Assembly (NCBI GenBank): GCA_017893485.1
Contig: CM030366.1
Location: forward strand, 205,151,826 to 205,215,825
Source of the DNA: Hemerocallis citrina
Taxonomy: Eukaryota > Streptophyta > Magnoliopsida > Asparagales > Asphodelaceae
DNA: 64,000 nt
Direction: 5' to 3'
The position numbers were made by a program, and so were the translations under genes. Shown here piece after piece: positions 11,152 to 22,030 of this stretch. Positions within the stretch are counted from its first letter, which is position 1. The number at the start of each line of letters is the position of its first letter. Below the pieces are notes generated by a model, which made no database searches, had not been told where the DNA came from, and worked only from the letters and a program-made list of their open reading frames with translations.

Positions 11152-12670
11152 TATAAGTAGAGACATATTAGGGTTATGCGAGAACAGGGTGACGACTGAA
11201 GGTTCTAAACGGGTTTGGGGTAAAATAGGGTGACGGGTATGGGTTTAGCATATAGGGCAGATAGGTGCTTTAAAATGAGTGTAAGGTATTAGTGGATTTA
11301 AGGTTTGGGTGTGAAACGGGTGGAATAGGGTAGGCTGAGTATTTTAATGGGTTTTAAAATGGATTAGGGTATTAAAATTTCAATAGAAAAATAAAATAAC
11401 TTATAAAAATATTGTCTATAATAAAAATTTAATTGGCATTACAAAATAGAATTTATTTAAAATACTACAAATACAGTTAGTAAATAGAAGTATATTTTTA
11501 ATAACCAGTCAAAAATATCAATAATAACAATAATAATAAGAAGAAAATGATAAAATAATAATGGTAATAATAAAAATAAGAGTAATAATAAAAAGAATAA
11601 TAATTGCATTACAATATAAAAATCATAGAAAATAGTTACAAATAAACTTATTGATCGAAAACAGATTTTAATAGGAGATCCAACAATACATGTTGACAAA
11701 AGAATTTGAAAGCGGTAAAAATAATTTACGAAAATTTTAATACAGAAAATACATGGAAAATACGTATTTGGGGAAACAGTGGTTACAAATTATTTTATAT
11801 TTATTTATTTCTTAAAATTATTCCAGTTTTTTAAAAATAGATTTTCCCTATTTTTTTCTAATTTTTAATCAAAATTTCAAATTAAAATCAAACTTCCAAA
11901 ACTTATTTTAAATTTTTTTAGCTAATTATTCTCAACTTCTAATTTTTTGAAAAAGTTTTTCGGATTTTTTAATTAATTTTTAAAATTTTTAATCAATTTT
12001 AAAAAATTCAAATCACATTTTCATTTTTTATAATTAAATTTTGGATTTTAATTAATTATTCTAAATTTCTAATTACATTTTGAAGTTTTTCAAATTTCAC
12101 TTGCTTTTTCCAAATTTTCTTTTCAAATTTTAATACTTTTTCAAAATTTTAAATCAAAATTTCCTATTTTTATAATTAATTTTTTGTATTTTTAATTAAT
12201 TATTCTAAATTCCTAATTATCTTCTAGAATATTTTCATTTTCCCCCCGAAATTATAATTATTTTAAAAATTTTAAATTAATTAATTCAAACTTTTTAATT
12301 TTTTTATATTTTCTAATTAATTAATTCGAATTAAAAATTAATAAAATGAATTAAAAATAATAAATCATATTTTGAATAATTCTGAACCGTTGATCATATG
12401 TTCATGCTTTTCTGAGAGATATAGTGATCCTGACCAGTGGGCATTTTTATCCCAAAAAAAGTCATGTGTGCTACACGTGACATTAAACCTAACAGAAGTT
12501 AACTCTGTCACTGGGGGTTTTTGAAACCGTAGTTGAGTGCGGTTTTTTTATATAAAGTTCAGTGGGGTTTTTTTTAAACGTGCGATACTTCAATAATGTT
12601 TTTTTAAAAACGCGCGATACTTCAATAAGGTTTTTTAAAAATATATTTAGCATTAATATTTAATGTAAGT

Positions 12671-13111
12671 TTTGTTAGAGATTATAAGAGATAATAATAA
12701 GAGAAATTCAGGGTTAGGGTTAATATCCATTTTACTAGAGATATTATACCCTGCTTATCATGAATTGGAATATCACAAGGGCATTATCTCTATACCAGTA
12801 TATATGAGATGAAACTGGGTTTAGGGTACTATGCTTCATGCCCAGTCAACCCGGTCTAACAATTAACAGATAACACATGAAAGCACATGTTGCCCCATAG
12901 AACATTATACACAATATTATTATATTATATTGAGAATATATCTATATATCAAACAAGTTTACTCGATATCCTCATCGATACTTGTACAGTAGTAAATATT
13001 GAGTTATGGGATTTTTCCATCTTTTGGCTGCGTATTAGAAAACAGACTTTATGGATTATAAAAAAACAAATTATAAAAGATTATCAAAAATTTTAAAAAC
13101 ATACTTCATAA
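12671..13111. other. Unassigned spacer
   Basis: AT-rich sequence with a short GGGTTAGGGTTAATAT motif near 12713. I see no gene or clear repeat boundary. Confidence 0.4.
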
Positions 13112-13121
13112 TATGTAAGAA

Positions 13122-13496
13122 GGCTAAATATAAAAAAAGTACACAAAGTTTTGGGCCAGTTTAAAAAAGGTACACAGAAGTTTTTTTAAAAAAAATGACA
13201 CAATGTTTAAATAAACTTCACTGGGTTAGTTAGGGTTAGGATTATGGTTAGTTCGGGAGAATTTATTTAAATATCTGATTAGTTAATTGATATTTTTTTA
13301 AACACAAATAAAAGATGAATGTGGTTTTTTTAAACACAAATGAAAAATGAAAGTGGTTTTTTTAAACCCTACCCTAACCCTAACCCTAACTAACCCATTG
13401 GAGTTTATTTAAACATTGTGTCCTTTTTAAAAAAAAACATTTGTATAATTTTTTTAAACTGGCCCAAAACTTTGTATACTTTTTTTATATTTAGTC
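13122..13496. mobile_element. MITE with long TIRs holding telomere-like motifs
   Basis: The left half (GGCTAAATATAAAAAAAGTAC, TTTTGGGCCAGTTT, AATGACACAATGTTTAAAT) is the inverted copy of the right half (AACATTGTGTCC, AAACTGGCCCAAAAC, ATATTTAGTC). The 10-bp TATGTAAGAA flanks both ends (13112-13121 and 13497-13506), which fits a Mutator-type 9-bp duplication plus one chance base. The inner TIR ends carry CCCTAACCCTAACCCTAAC (13370-13390) and its inverse GTTAGGGTTAGG (13228-13240). No coding potential. Confidence 0.8.
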
Positions 13497-13506
13497 TATG
13501 TAAGAA

Positions 13507-13838
13507 AATTTGTTGGTTGGAAAAAATAGACAAGTTTGATCCCCATTTTGTGTAGGTCTCAGAAGGTCATAATGTAAGTTTTTACGATCGAGTGGTAAGT
13601 TTAAGTTTGGCTTAGCCAGTTAATCGTCTGGTCAGTAAAATTTCCTATGATGTTTGTATGATTTACATAGACGAAGTCAAGTAGACAGATTCATACGTGC
13701 CAAATTGAGATACTACTTGTAAGTATGCGGGTCAATATATATACTAGTGTGTGTTCCAATTATTGTATCTTCATTTACAATACAATAAGCGTGATCTGAG
13801 TGGAGAGGGCTTTTGCAGGTTTTCTGATAGCACTTTGT
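13507..13838. other. Unassigned spacer
   Basis: No gene or repeat boundary recognised. Its last eight bases, CACTTTGT, are the left copy of the target duplication of the next element. Confidence 0.4.
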
Positions 13839-13981
13839 TAGAGTGGGCCCTGAGTTTACAGGAGCCGAGGCGAACCCCCGAAATGGGGCTCCATACATAT
13901 TTTTTTTATTATTAAAAATGGTCACTTTTTTAAAATTAAATTTTGCTACAATTCATAATAACCGATATATACGAAGAACTT

Positions 13982-15565
13982 TTTGATGAAACGGATAGAG
14001 TCTTGCGACTCAAGCCAAACAAACAATAACATTAATCAAAAGTAGTACAGAGTGAGTTTTACGAGTCGTAAAACCAAACCTTACAGGTGAAGAAGAAAAA
14101 GAAAAACACTCAAGGCATCGCAATAACAAGCCTCCATTAGAATAATATACAACAACACAGAAGGACGAAATCAACAGAGACTGTGAACTGGCCCGAATGA
14201 GGGGACAGCACCGCTAGAACAACGACGACTCAGTACCCCTTGACGAGAGGTAATCGTGCTGGACGCTACGATCGAGCTCGGCTGCGAGGGAAGTGCGCTG
14301 AAAGATACACCCGTCAAGCACCAACTGTGCGGAGGCGCGAATTCCAGACTAACCCAGAACAGCCTCGAGTGCCCTGGACACAACAGCACTCAACACCTGA
14401 GGGGGAAATAAAGGCCTAGCCCACACCAAACCACAATGACAAACCCTGCCACGCTCCTTAAAATCCTAGCGACAGCTCACAACCCGCAACAATGGAGCCG
14501 AAGCATAGATAGGATGGAAATAAAATAGCTACAAAATACTCATAACAAGTCTAACGGAATGGTAAAAGTCATATGGAGCCAAAGACGAAACTAAAATTAA
14601 ATAAGGAGGCAAAATCCTCCAAGACCTCGCTAAGAAAAGACGAACATCACTGAGCCAATATGCACAAAAGTCAGGAAATGCCTATATGCGTACGAGAGGC
14701 AAACACCTCAAAGCCAACAGACCATAAGAATGCCGCTCCAACAACACAAGAGCACCAAGCAAACTAAATAATCCAACATCTAATATATTCATGGGGCTCG
14801 GTCTAGAGGCGCCAAACCACGAGGTAATACAACAACAGCCAGAATAACAAAATCCAGATAAAGCAACAACAGCAAAAGAAAAATAACCCCCATCATACAA
14901 CCCAGCTAAGAGCCAAGAGTTGCTCAAAATAGCTAAACAACATAAAGTTTTATGAACAAAGAAGACAGAAGATAAGAGCATCCACTGCGCTACTAGAGTG
15001 GAAAATGCTAAACCAAGCAAAAAAGCGCATCAGCGCAGCCGCCATCAAAACACAACCCAAGGCAACTTCAAACCTGCGAGGAAGAAGATAGGTAAAAAAG
15101 AATAGCAGTAATAAAAGGGGATAATCCAATAAAGCTCAGAATTAGAGAAACTTATAAAGCATTAAGGGTACGTAGGCAGAGAATGGCTTCTTCTAGCCTA
15201 CGACTGAAAAGAGCATCTCTAGCTTCAATTTTTAACGTCGAAGACCAAAAATTGAAGAGAAATAAAAAATCTTCTATTATGAAATGGATAGAGGAAGCGC
15301 AGTGTCGGAATAACCTCTTATTTCTTTCCATCCAAATGATCCAAATTATAATTTGAACCGATAGATTCCATGCTCTGTGGTATTTTTTGTTCGGGGGAAG
15401 AATATACCAGCAAGAGTGTAAGTTGGGAGGGATAGAAGGGAATTCCCATGCAAGGAAACTAATTTTCCACAGCGGACGCGTGAAGTCGCATCCCACAAAC
15501 AGGTGATCAGCGTCTTCATTATTAATGGAGCAGAGTGGAACAACTGCCCCGTCCACACGATCTGT
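13982..15565 (-). mobile_element. 5'-truncated L1-type LINE (minus strand)
   Basis: An 18-bp target duplication (GATATATACGAAGAACTT) lies at 13964-13981 and 15566-15583. The minus-strand 3' end reads CTCTATCCGTTTCATCAAAA with a short A tail; the same 3' end occurs at about 33105-33125. The 5' part carries the C-terminus of ORF2 (15152-15556) and the rest is 3' untranslated sequence. Confidence 0.8.
15152..15556 (-). pseudogene. L1 ORF2 C-terminal fragment with zinc-binding RT domain
   Basis: The 134-codon open frame has Leu-Cys-Ser, then Glu-Asp-Ala-Asp-His-Leu-Phe-Val-Gly-Cys, the Cys-His-Cys pattern of the plant LINE zinc-binding domain (zf-RVT) that follows the reverse transcriptase. Trp-Lys and Trp-Met-Glu-Arg-Asn motifs further on are also usual. 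The reverse transcriptase and endonuclease are missing because the insertion is 5' truncated, so this is a dead remnant with no expected function. Confidence 0.75.
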
Positions 15566-15847
15566 GATATATACGAAGAACTTGATGGGAATTTAGGGAT
15601 TTGAGAAAAAAATCTTCATACAAACCCAAGTCTAACTAAAATAAGTCAATCCAAATACTAATTTTAAAAACAGACGGAAAAAAAAGATAAATTTGAGGCT
15701 CTAAAAAAATATTACTCATATTACTCGCAAAAAATGTATATATAAATATAAAGGAAAAAAATTAGGACCCCTAAAACTATGCAAAATTTGGGGGCCCGAG
15801 GCGACTGCCTCCCCTGCCTCAAGGCAGGGGCCGGCCCTGCACTTTGT

Positions 15848-16221
15848 ATTAAACAAGTTCGAGTCATTTTGCTACTATATGGACACAATTAGAATTACAT
15901 GTTAACTTTTTTGTTCATAATTATTTTTGTCAATTGAGTTCATACAATTTGAACCTCAAACTAGTCACTAAACACGAGAGCGACCACACACTACGGGTTA
16001 AGCTTTGGCCGGTCATTTGTTTATCACAAGTTGTCTCATTTCAATGGTAGTCGGTCAAAAAGATAATACATATTTTTTATATAAATTTTTTTATTGACCC
16101 CCTCGAGATTTCAGGATTTGGTGGTTAACCCCCCAAAATTTTAAAATTGATACTAAACCCGCATGAGCTGCGGATCATTTTTTATGCACATCTATTTTTT
16201 CTATGATGAAATATCCTTTTG
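15848..16221. other. Unassigned spacer
   Basis: No gene, RNA or repeat boundary recognised in this stretch between two DNA transposons. Confidence 0.4.
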
Positions 16222-16229
16222 CCCTTAGG

Positions 16230-17419
16230 AGGCGTTTGGTACAAGGACTTTTTTTTTGTTCCCAAAAATCATAAATCCTGAAATTTATGATTCCTAATAA
16301 TCATAAAAAATGTTATTGTAGATCCTAAACATCTCTGGAAATGTTAGTTGGAAACTTAATTTCCTATGTTTGGTTGAACTACATATTTCATGAGAATCTT
16401 AATCTTATTGTCCAAAATACCCTCTCATCCTCAAATAACAAAACAAACTATTTGATGAAATACCTGAGTAAAAAAAATGATGCAAATCTGGGCCACAAAA
16501 TACAAACAACTTTAAGTGGTACATGACTTAAAATTGAAAGCGGACAATATATTTGCAGGATATCAAAACTTTTGTTTGACATTCCAACACCATGATTAAA
16601 TTGTGCCACACAATCTACTAACTAAAAAGTTTACTTAGAATCACAAAATTGTACTTAGAAGCTCCAACAAATACTTAGAAATACAAAAGTTCCAAATGTT
16701 CTAACAAGTAATAAAAAACACAAATCTTCCAACAATAACAATCTGAATAAAATTTTTAAATGAGGAATTTCAAGATCAAAATGCACCATTCAAGACATAT
16801 CATCCAAACACAAAGATGTTGCTTCCAAAACAACATCACATGCCCACAACAGAATAGCTATTCATGAAACATCATCCAAATCAGCTAACGTTCTACATAT
16901 CATCCAAATTGAAGTCACACAGCTATTCAAAACTATCATCCAAACAACAAAAGTTTCAAGTTAAGTAAACTGGTGGAACTGAAAATGAAAAACTAATTCA
17001 AGTTTGGGCTGCAGTTAGCTACAATAGAAAAGAGCTGTTGTTTAATCGCTCCATCTATGACCACAACTCGGGTTACAGCAGACAAAAAACAGTGCCATTC
17101 CTTCTTCCCCTCTTGCAAGAGGGGATGGGTTTATTGGGGAGGAAAAAGAAGAATATAAAGAGCCAGGTTTAGGGTTCTTTTTTAAAATTTTAGGGGCAAA
17201 ATTGTAATTTTAAAGAAATAACATTCTCCCAAGCACTTGGGAATCTAAGAATCTCATCCCCCCAATGGAAAATTTTTGGTGGGAATTGTGGCAAACAAAA
17301 TTCCTAGGAATGTTAGTTTCCTAGGAATTTGAATTTGAAAATTAGCATACCAAACATGGAAAACTAAATTTCCAAGTTAAGATTCCCAGGAAACAAAAAA
17401 AGTCCTTGTACCAAACGCC
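16230..17419. mobile_element. Non-autonomous hAT-like transposon
   Basis: Terminal inverted repeats run about 30 bp: the left reads AGGCGTTTGGTACAAGGACT and the right is its inverse, ending AGTCCTTGTACCAAACGCC. The 8-bp flanks CCCTTAGG (16222-16229) and CCCTTAAG (17420-17427) differ at one base. The subterminal AAATTCCTAGGAA-like sequences are also inverted. The interior is AT-rich with a repeated ACTTAGAA/TTCCAA motif and encodes nothing I recognise. Confidence 0.75.
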
Positions 17420-17431
17420 CCCTTAAGTTAT

Positions 17432-17991
17432 TTAGTAATTTACACGTGCGATGCACGTCTTAATAAAATAAAAAAAATTTAAAAAAAAACTTTGACGTAG
17501 TGAGGATTCGAACTAGGAGCCTCCTCCATATTAGTTTTGTATGTGCGTCACATGCGTTGATAGATTTACAAATGACACTAAAGCCTTATCCCATTATATT
17601 ATTATTACTATTATTTTTCACGTGCGATGCACGTTTTGATAAGAGTTAAAGGATTTTCATGTGCGATTTACGTATTAAGAAATAGTTTTGGAGTTGGACA
17701 TGCGTTGCACATAATTGGAAAAAATATTTTGAAGGAAAAGCTACAATTTGTACGTGCAATGCACATATTTATAAGTAGAATTTTAGTTGTACGTGCAACA
17801 TATGTGTATGTTTAGTGTTAAAAGAATATTGTAAAATTATTTTGCACTTGTGTTGCACATTTTAAATAGGTGGAATTTTTTTTATTTGTTTGTTTTTGTT
17901 GTAATTAACGGGAGAGTTGGAGTTGCACGTGCAACTCACGGGTTTGTATGTTGACAAATGACAACCCCAACTCTTCTATTATAATATTAGA
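17432..17991 (-). mobile_element. Non-autonomous Helitron (minus strand)
   Basis: Read on the minus strand it begins TCTAATATTATAATAGAAG after an A (17991) and ends with hairpin CGTGC-ATC-GCACG then TGTAAATTACTAA (17435-17432). The interior repeats the hairpin-like CACGTGCGATGCACG motif (17443, 17617) and also contains a second internal start-like TCTATTATAATATT, hinting at a tandem or nested history. Same family as 10965-11151. Confidence 0.7.
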
Positions 17992-17995
17992 TTAA

Positions 17996-17997
<2 letters not shown>

Positions 17998-18031
<34 letters not shown>
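17998..18031. repeat. (ATT)n microsatellite
   Basis: An uninterrupted run of about 11 ATT units directly follows the Helitron start. Confidence 0.95.
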
Positions 18032-18059
18032 GTAGAGATTAGAGATTTAGTGCAAATGT

Positions 18060-18389
18060 ATGTCCAAGCATAATTTTGTAAAGAGATTTTTACGAACAAT
18101 CCTTAAGAAGCCATCAATATTAAAATTTTCTACATACTAGGGTCTACGTGTTTTGTGTTTTGTGTTTTGTGTTTTGTGTTTTGTGTTTTGTGTAACAAAC
18201 ATATACTTTTGAAGTTGAAGGAAAAAATTTATAGGACGGATGTCCAAACATAATTTTGTAAAGAGATTTTTACAAAAAATCCTTAAGAAGCCATCAATAT
18301 TAAAATTGTCTACAAATTGGGTCTACGTGTTTTGTATTTTGTGTGACAAACGTATACCTTCGAAGTTGAAGAAAAATTTTTATAGGACG
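18060..18389 (+). repeat. Tandem duplication inside the LINE fragment
   Basis: A unit beginning ATGTCCAAGCATAATTTTG (18060-18239) is repeated in diverged form from 18240 to about 18389. The first copy carries six units of GTTTTGT (18149-18192), expanded from the single GTTTTGTATTTTGT of the second copy. Confidence 0.8.
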
Positions 18390-18616
18390 AATGTTAGACC
18401 AACAATGATGTACGGAGCAGAGTGTTGGGCAACAAAGAAACAATATGTCCAAAAATGAGTGTAGCGGAGATGAGGATGCTAAGATGGATGTGTGGCAAAA
18501 TAAGAAAGAATAGAATTAGAAACGAACATATACGAGACATGCTAAAGGTAGCTCCAATCTAAGATAAGGTAAGAGAGAATCGCCTCAGGTGGTTTGGACA
18601 TGTCACATGTAGACCT
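18240..18616 (+). pseudogene. RTE-type LINE, 3' part, left half
   Basis: The frame at 18327-18458 encodes Arg-Ile-Pro-Ser-Lys-Leu-Lys then Phe-Tyr-Arg-Thr and Tyr-Gly-Ala-Glu-Cys-Trp, a hallmark of the RTE LINE region after the reverse transcriptase. In the next frame [11 protein letters not shown] and Asn-Arg-Leu-Arg-Trp-Phe-Gly-His-Val follow. It is broken by frameshifts and by the Ty3/gypsy insertion at 18617; the last five bases (GACCT) are that insertion's target duplication. No function expected. Confidence 0.75.
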
Positions 18617-19176
18617 TGTAATACCCTGATTTTTCAATTAATGAAAAATTATTTATTTTGCACGTAGTGTGCACGTGCAATATTTTGTTTGGATTATTTT
18701 ATCATGATGTGTATATTTAAAAATATATTTTTCAAATCATTTTAGTACAAAAGCCTTTCTTTAAAGCCTTATTTTAATTTAGTAAAAAGCCCTTTTCTTA
18801 AAAAGCCCAAAAAGTATTTTATTTTATTTATTTTTATAAACTAGTTTTGGCCCACAAAGAAAGCCCATGAATGGACCTATTTTAATTAAACTTGTCATGT
18901 AGAAGACTTTTTTTTACTAAATTATTTTTATACAAATTTAAGAAGGTACAAATTTGGCTTAGTTGCATGCACGTGCACTACACGTACACGTGCAATGCAC
19001 ACTCACTATGGGAGGCCGGGTATCATTCTTTTTGGAGGGATTTTTGATTTTGAGTGTGGAGAACATGGTGGTACTTTCTTAGTAGTGGGTAGTTTTCCTA
19101 ACTCCTACTTTGATCTAAGCCCTTCATCCAACAACTACCCAAGCAATCTTGGCCCTCCATTCCACTCATTTTTTAG

Positions 19177-19184
19177 TATAAATA
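19177..19184 (+). promoter_or_regulatory. LTR TATA box
   Basis: TATAAATA followed by a C run and CTCTCATGG. It is the best core-promoter candidate in the 5' LTR and would start the genomic RNA near 19210. The same box is at 27819-27826 in the 3' LTR. Confidence 0.55.
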
Positions 19185-20302
19185 CCCCCCCCCCTCTCAT
19201 GGCTAATTTTGATCTGCAAAGTATAATTTCTAAGCTATAGTATTGTAGTGATTGTGTGAGATATAAAGATAGAGAGTTGTGTGGGCTTTTGTGCTTGGAG
19301 TGGCCGGCATCACTAAGGAGGGGAAGCTTTCGGTTGGTGCAAGGAGAAGCATTCGGCATTGGTTTGGAGGCTTGGAGCTTGAGTGCTTTTGGCTAGGAGG
19401 AGGTGCTTTCATCTACAAGGACTTGTTGCTTTTTGTGTTTTCTCTCCATTCAAGGTGGGTAAAACATTTCATATTTCTAGTATAGAAGTCCATGCTAGTT
19501 TTGATTATCAAACACTATACATGAAAAATACTAATAAGAGCCCACTTTAATTGAAAAGTTAGTATATGAATGGATTGAAATGATGTGATTAATTTGTGTG
19601 TGAAATTCTAGCATGAAATTAATTATATGTAGAACTTTCTATGATGATTAGTTTAATTGAATGATGGTGGAATATGGCTAGTTTGATGTGTGAAAATCTC
19701 CATTAAATTGTTTGTTAATTGAATGGTTGAAACGCGAAATTGACTAAGGAAATGACACACTTCAAAATTTGAATAGGGAGTATGCTTGAATGTTTGAGTT
19801 GTAAATATGTTAATTCAGGAGTAGTGGTATATGTTGTGACATAGATGAACCAATGTAATTGCTTGTTGTCATCAAAATAGAAATACCCAAAAAATTAGTA
19901 TTTTTGAGTTTTACCTATTCATGTGCAAAAAAAAAAAAAGAATCCTTTTGTGGATATGGGTATGGAAAAATCCAAAAGATGTATATGGTGTGAATATAGA
20001 TTAATAACAATGAGTTACCATAAGAGAATTGTGAAAGAAAAAGGGATTAGAAGACTAATTGATTATTTCAATGTCGAAAATAAAAGAAATAGTAGATTTA
20101 GTGAGTAATTCATTGATTTGTGGGAAAAAATACATTTTTATAGTACAAAAAATTATTTTTATCTTACTGGTACGAGTGAGAACTGATCTGGAAGTTTTCA
20201 GTAAATTTTTCCAAAGCAATAAGAAACTATGGTTACATGAATACCGAGTTATTTTTAAAACTGTGCGAAAATAATACATATGGATTTTTGTGTGGGTTTA
20301 AG

Positions 20303-20385
20303 ACAACCCGAGCCAGTGGCTCAGGCAGTCTCTGATCGCGGTCTGCTTCTCTGAGCGGTGCGGTTCGAACCTGGCCTTCACCACT
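20303..20385 (+). repeat. tRNA-like (SINE-head-like) segment 1 in the 5' LTR
   Basis: An A-box-like TGGCTCAGGCAG (20317-20328) and a B box GGTTCGAACCT (20362-20372) are 33 nt apart, the spacing of a pol III internal promoter. It does not fold into a proper cloverleaf, so it is not a tRNA gene. The copy in the 3' LTR (from about 28942) has one change in the B box. Confidence 0.55.
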
Positions 20386-20454
20386 TTTTTACCAAACTGA
20401 GTATATATATATACACAACTGTCAACCAACCCTATATACTTAATTCATTCCTTC

Positions 20455-20535
20455 TATACCGCTAGCACAGTCGGCCTGTTGGCGGGTGCTCTTGGCTCCT
20501 TCTCTGTCGTGCCTGGGTTCCATTCCTCCCTATGG
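20455..20535 (+). repeat. tRNA-like (SINE-head-like) segment 2 in the 5' LTR
   Basis: A box TAGCACAGTCGG (20463-20474) matches the consensus fully; the B box at 20516-20526 is GGTTCCATTCC. In the 3' LTR the copy at 29102-29165 has the perfect B box GGTTCGATTCC. Spacing of A and B boxes is 41 nt, longer than in a class I tRNA. Confidence 0.55.
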
Positions 20536-21238
20536 CACTTATAAAAAAATATTTTTTTTGGGAGTTGTAGATGTCCAAAAAATGTGGAAAAAATATGGTA
20601 ATTCTCCGAAAAATATAAGGAATTTTATAGGAATGGTTTGAGTATTATTTGAATGAATTTAACTATGGTTGTAGTTAAAAAATGCATAGCTTGATATATG
20701 AGTTCATATAGATTAATATTATGGGATTAAAATTTGACAAAAGAAGTGAATGAGAACTTCAAGTATTAATTTGGTAAAAGAGATATAGTTGTGTGACATG
20801 ATGCAAGTGTTTTCTCACTTGTGGAATAACATGAAATGTGTACATCGTTTAGTAATGTAGAATTATCATGATGTGACGATTGATAAGTATATGCAAAATT
20901 TGTGTAATGATGGACTTGGGAACAAAGTGAATTCATGAATTGAAAGAGAATGTACATGTGAGTTTGAGAACTCGACATGGGAATTGTATAAATTGAAGGT
21001 TGTGAAATGAAATTTGAAATAGAGTAGCTAAGTCTCCCCGGCATCGAGAAATGAAATAAGTGAAATTAGACCAAGGTTGGTCGAGATGAAATGAATGAAT
21101 AAGTCCGGTTGATGGAGAGGCTAACTCTAGAGATTAATTTTGTTCATGATTTTTAATGAAACTAAGGACTAGTGCATAGTGAAGACGTGATGAAAGTAAG
21201 AGAAAAACACTGAGTATGAGGGCCCTGGGTAGCGGCGA

Positions 21239-21411
21239 GAGCGTATCCCAGAAATTCCCATGACGAGTCTGGGTGAGGATACTATTCCAGAGTACCGTCC
21301 CAGTGGCGACGCTCGTGGGATGTTTGAAGACTACGGGTGGTGTCATGTTTATGTTGAGAGCGTATCTCAGGAATTCCCATGATGCGTCTGGGTGAGGATA
21401 CTACTCCAGAG
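21239..21411 (+). repeat. Direct repeat within the LTR
   Basis: About 54 bp starting GAGCGTATC and containing GTCTGGGTGAGGATACTA...TCCAGAGT occurs at 21239 and again at 21358. The same pair is in the 3' LTR at about 29877 and 29996. Confidence 0.85.
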
Positions 21412-22030
21412 TGCCTAAACATGAGTTCGTAGGTCAGATAACATCTAGGATACTTACCGTAATTACAGTAGTAGATTAAATCATAACGGGGGATTGAACC
21501 CTATAAAGATGAACAACGAATAAGGGCTTGCCCTCGGACCTATGTAGTATGGGATGCATAGAATCCGAACAAGTGTGCATTAGTGTCATATAACATAAGT
21601 AACTGCATTAAGGACTAAGTGCACAATCACAACACGACATCAATAGGGTAGTCCCTTTAGTTTGAAATGTGACGAGTTTGTGGTTGCTAAATATGAAATG
21701 TTAAGTTATACTATTTCCGGCATAGAGAGGATGGCCGTGTATAATGATCGTCGGTTGAATAAACTGACGTACCCACAGTCTGACATGCAGGTAAATGTTA
21801 TGCTAAAGATTAAAGAGGATTTGGATGCTTAAAGATTATATCAAGCTGTTGTACTTGTATTTAATTGTTATATTTTACTTCCGCTGTGCAAAAGAAAAGA
21901 TGTAAATGGATGTAATCTCTGATGTATGATGAAAAGTTTTAATTTTCCTGTAAAAGTGTACTAAAGAAAGTGAAAAGATCCTGTAGAACATCTCAAATTC
22001 AGTGTATTTGGGATTCGGGGCGTTACAGAG

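Larger units (their letters stand above)
6115..11787 (-). mobile_element. Probable solo LTR (minus strand), with nested inserts
   Basis: The insert starts TGTCACGCCCCG at 6115 and ends GTGGTTACA at 11787, giving TG...CA-type ends, and AATTA flanks it on both sides (6110-6114 and 11788-11792). The CGCCCCG/GGGGCGTNACA style of end is shared with other Ty3/gypsy LTRs in this window. Subtracting the TRIM-like element (9272-10926) and a Helitron (10965-11151) leaves about 3.8 kb, similar to the 3.4-kb LTRs at 18617 and 27259. No primer-binding site, protease or RT was recognised, so a solo LTR fits best. The five-base duplication is in AT-rich DNA and could be chance. Confidence 0.5.
4002..12670. 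mobile_element. AT-rich element with ~1-kb terminal inverted repeats, carrying nested inserts
   Basis: Sequence from about 4002 (TTTAATATTTATGCTAAATATT, then CCGCACTCAACTACGG, then the CACGTG block) to about 5130 recurs reverse-complemented at about 5850-6114 plus 11793-12670. The outer about 350 bp of each arm is distinctive; the rest is an A/T-rich stretch built of AATTAATTAAAA-like pieces. Foreign inserts interrupt it: a foldback at 5157-5666 and an LTR-type insert at 6115-11787. Without them the element is about 2.5 kb. Long inverted arms suggest a Mutator-like or foldback DNA transposon. I found no transposase and no clean target duplication; outer ends are good to some 10 bp. Confidence 0.6.
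13839..15839. mobile_element. hAT-like non-autonomous element, split by an L1 insert
   Basis: The 8-bp CACTTTGT flanks it exactly (13831-13838 and 15840-15847), as expected of hAT transposition. The right end reads GGGCCGGCCCTG. The left end is decayed (TAGAGTGGGCCCTGAG), but the following GGGCTCC and ACCCCCGAAATGG sequence aligns with the compact hAT MITE at 54185-54374. Without the L1 at 13982-15565 the element is about 400 bp. No transposase is present. Confidence 0.75.
18617..22027 (+). repeat. 5' LTR of the Ty3/gypsy element (3411 bp)
   Basis: Begins TGTAATACCCTG and ends GGGGCGTTACA. It carries a TATA box at 19177-19184, two tRNA-like segments (20303-20385 and 20455-20535), and an internal direct repeat of about 54 bp (21239 and 21358). 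Several 60-90 codon open frames inside match no known protein and are not annotated. Confidence 0.95.

Noticed and set aside
13365..13395. Telomere or telomere fusion
   Set aside because: Only about three units, inside an inverted-repeat MITE with target duplications.
18995..19485. Small ORFs near the LTR promoter (repeated at 27637-28124)
   Set aside because: They lie in LTR sequence, have no recognisable product and several overlap on both strands.
20303..20535. tRNA genes
   Set aside because: A and B boxes are present but no acceptor or anticodon stem forms; better read as SINE-like heads inside the LTR.
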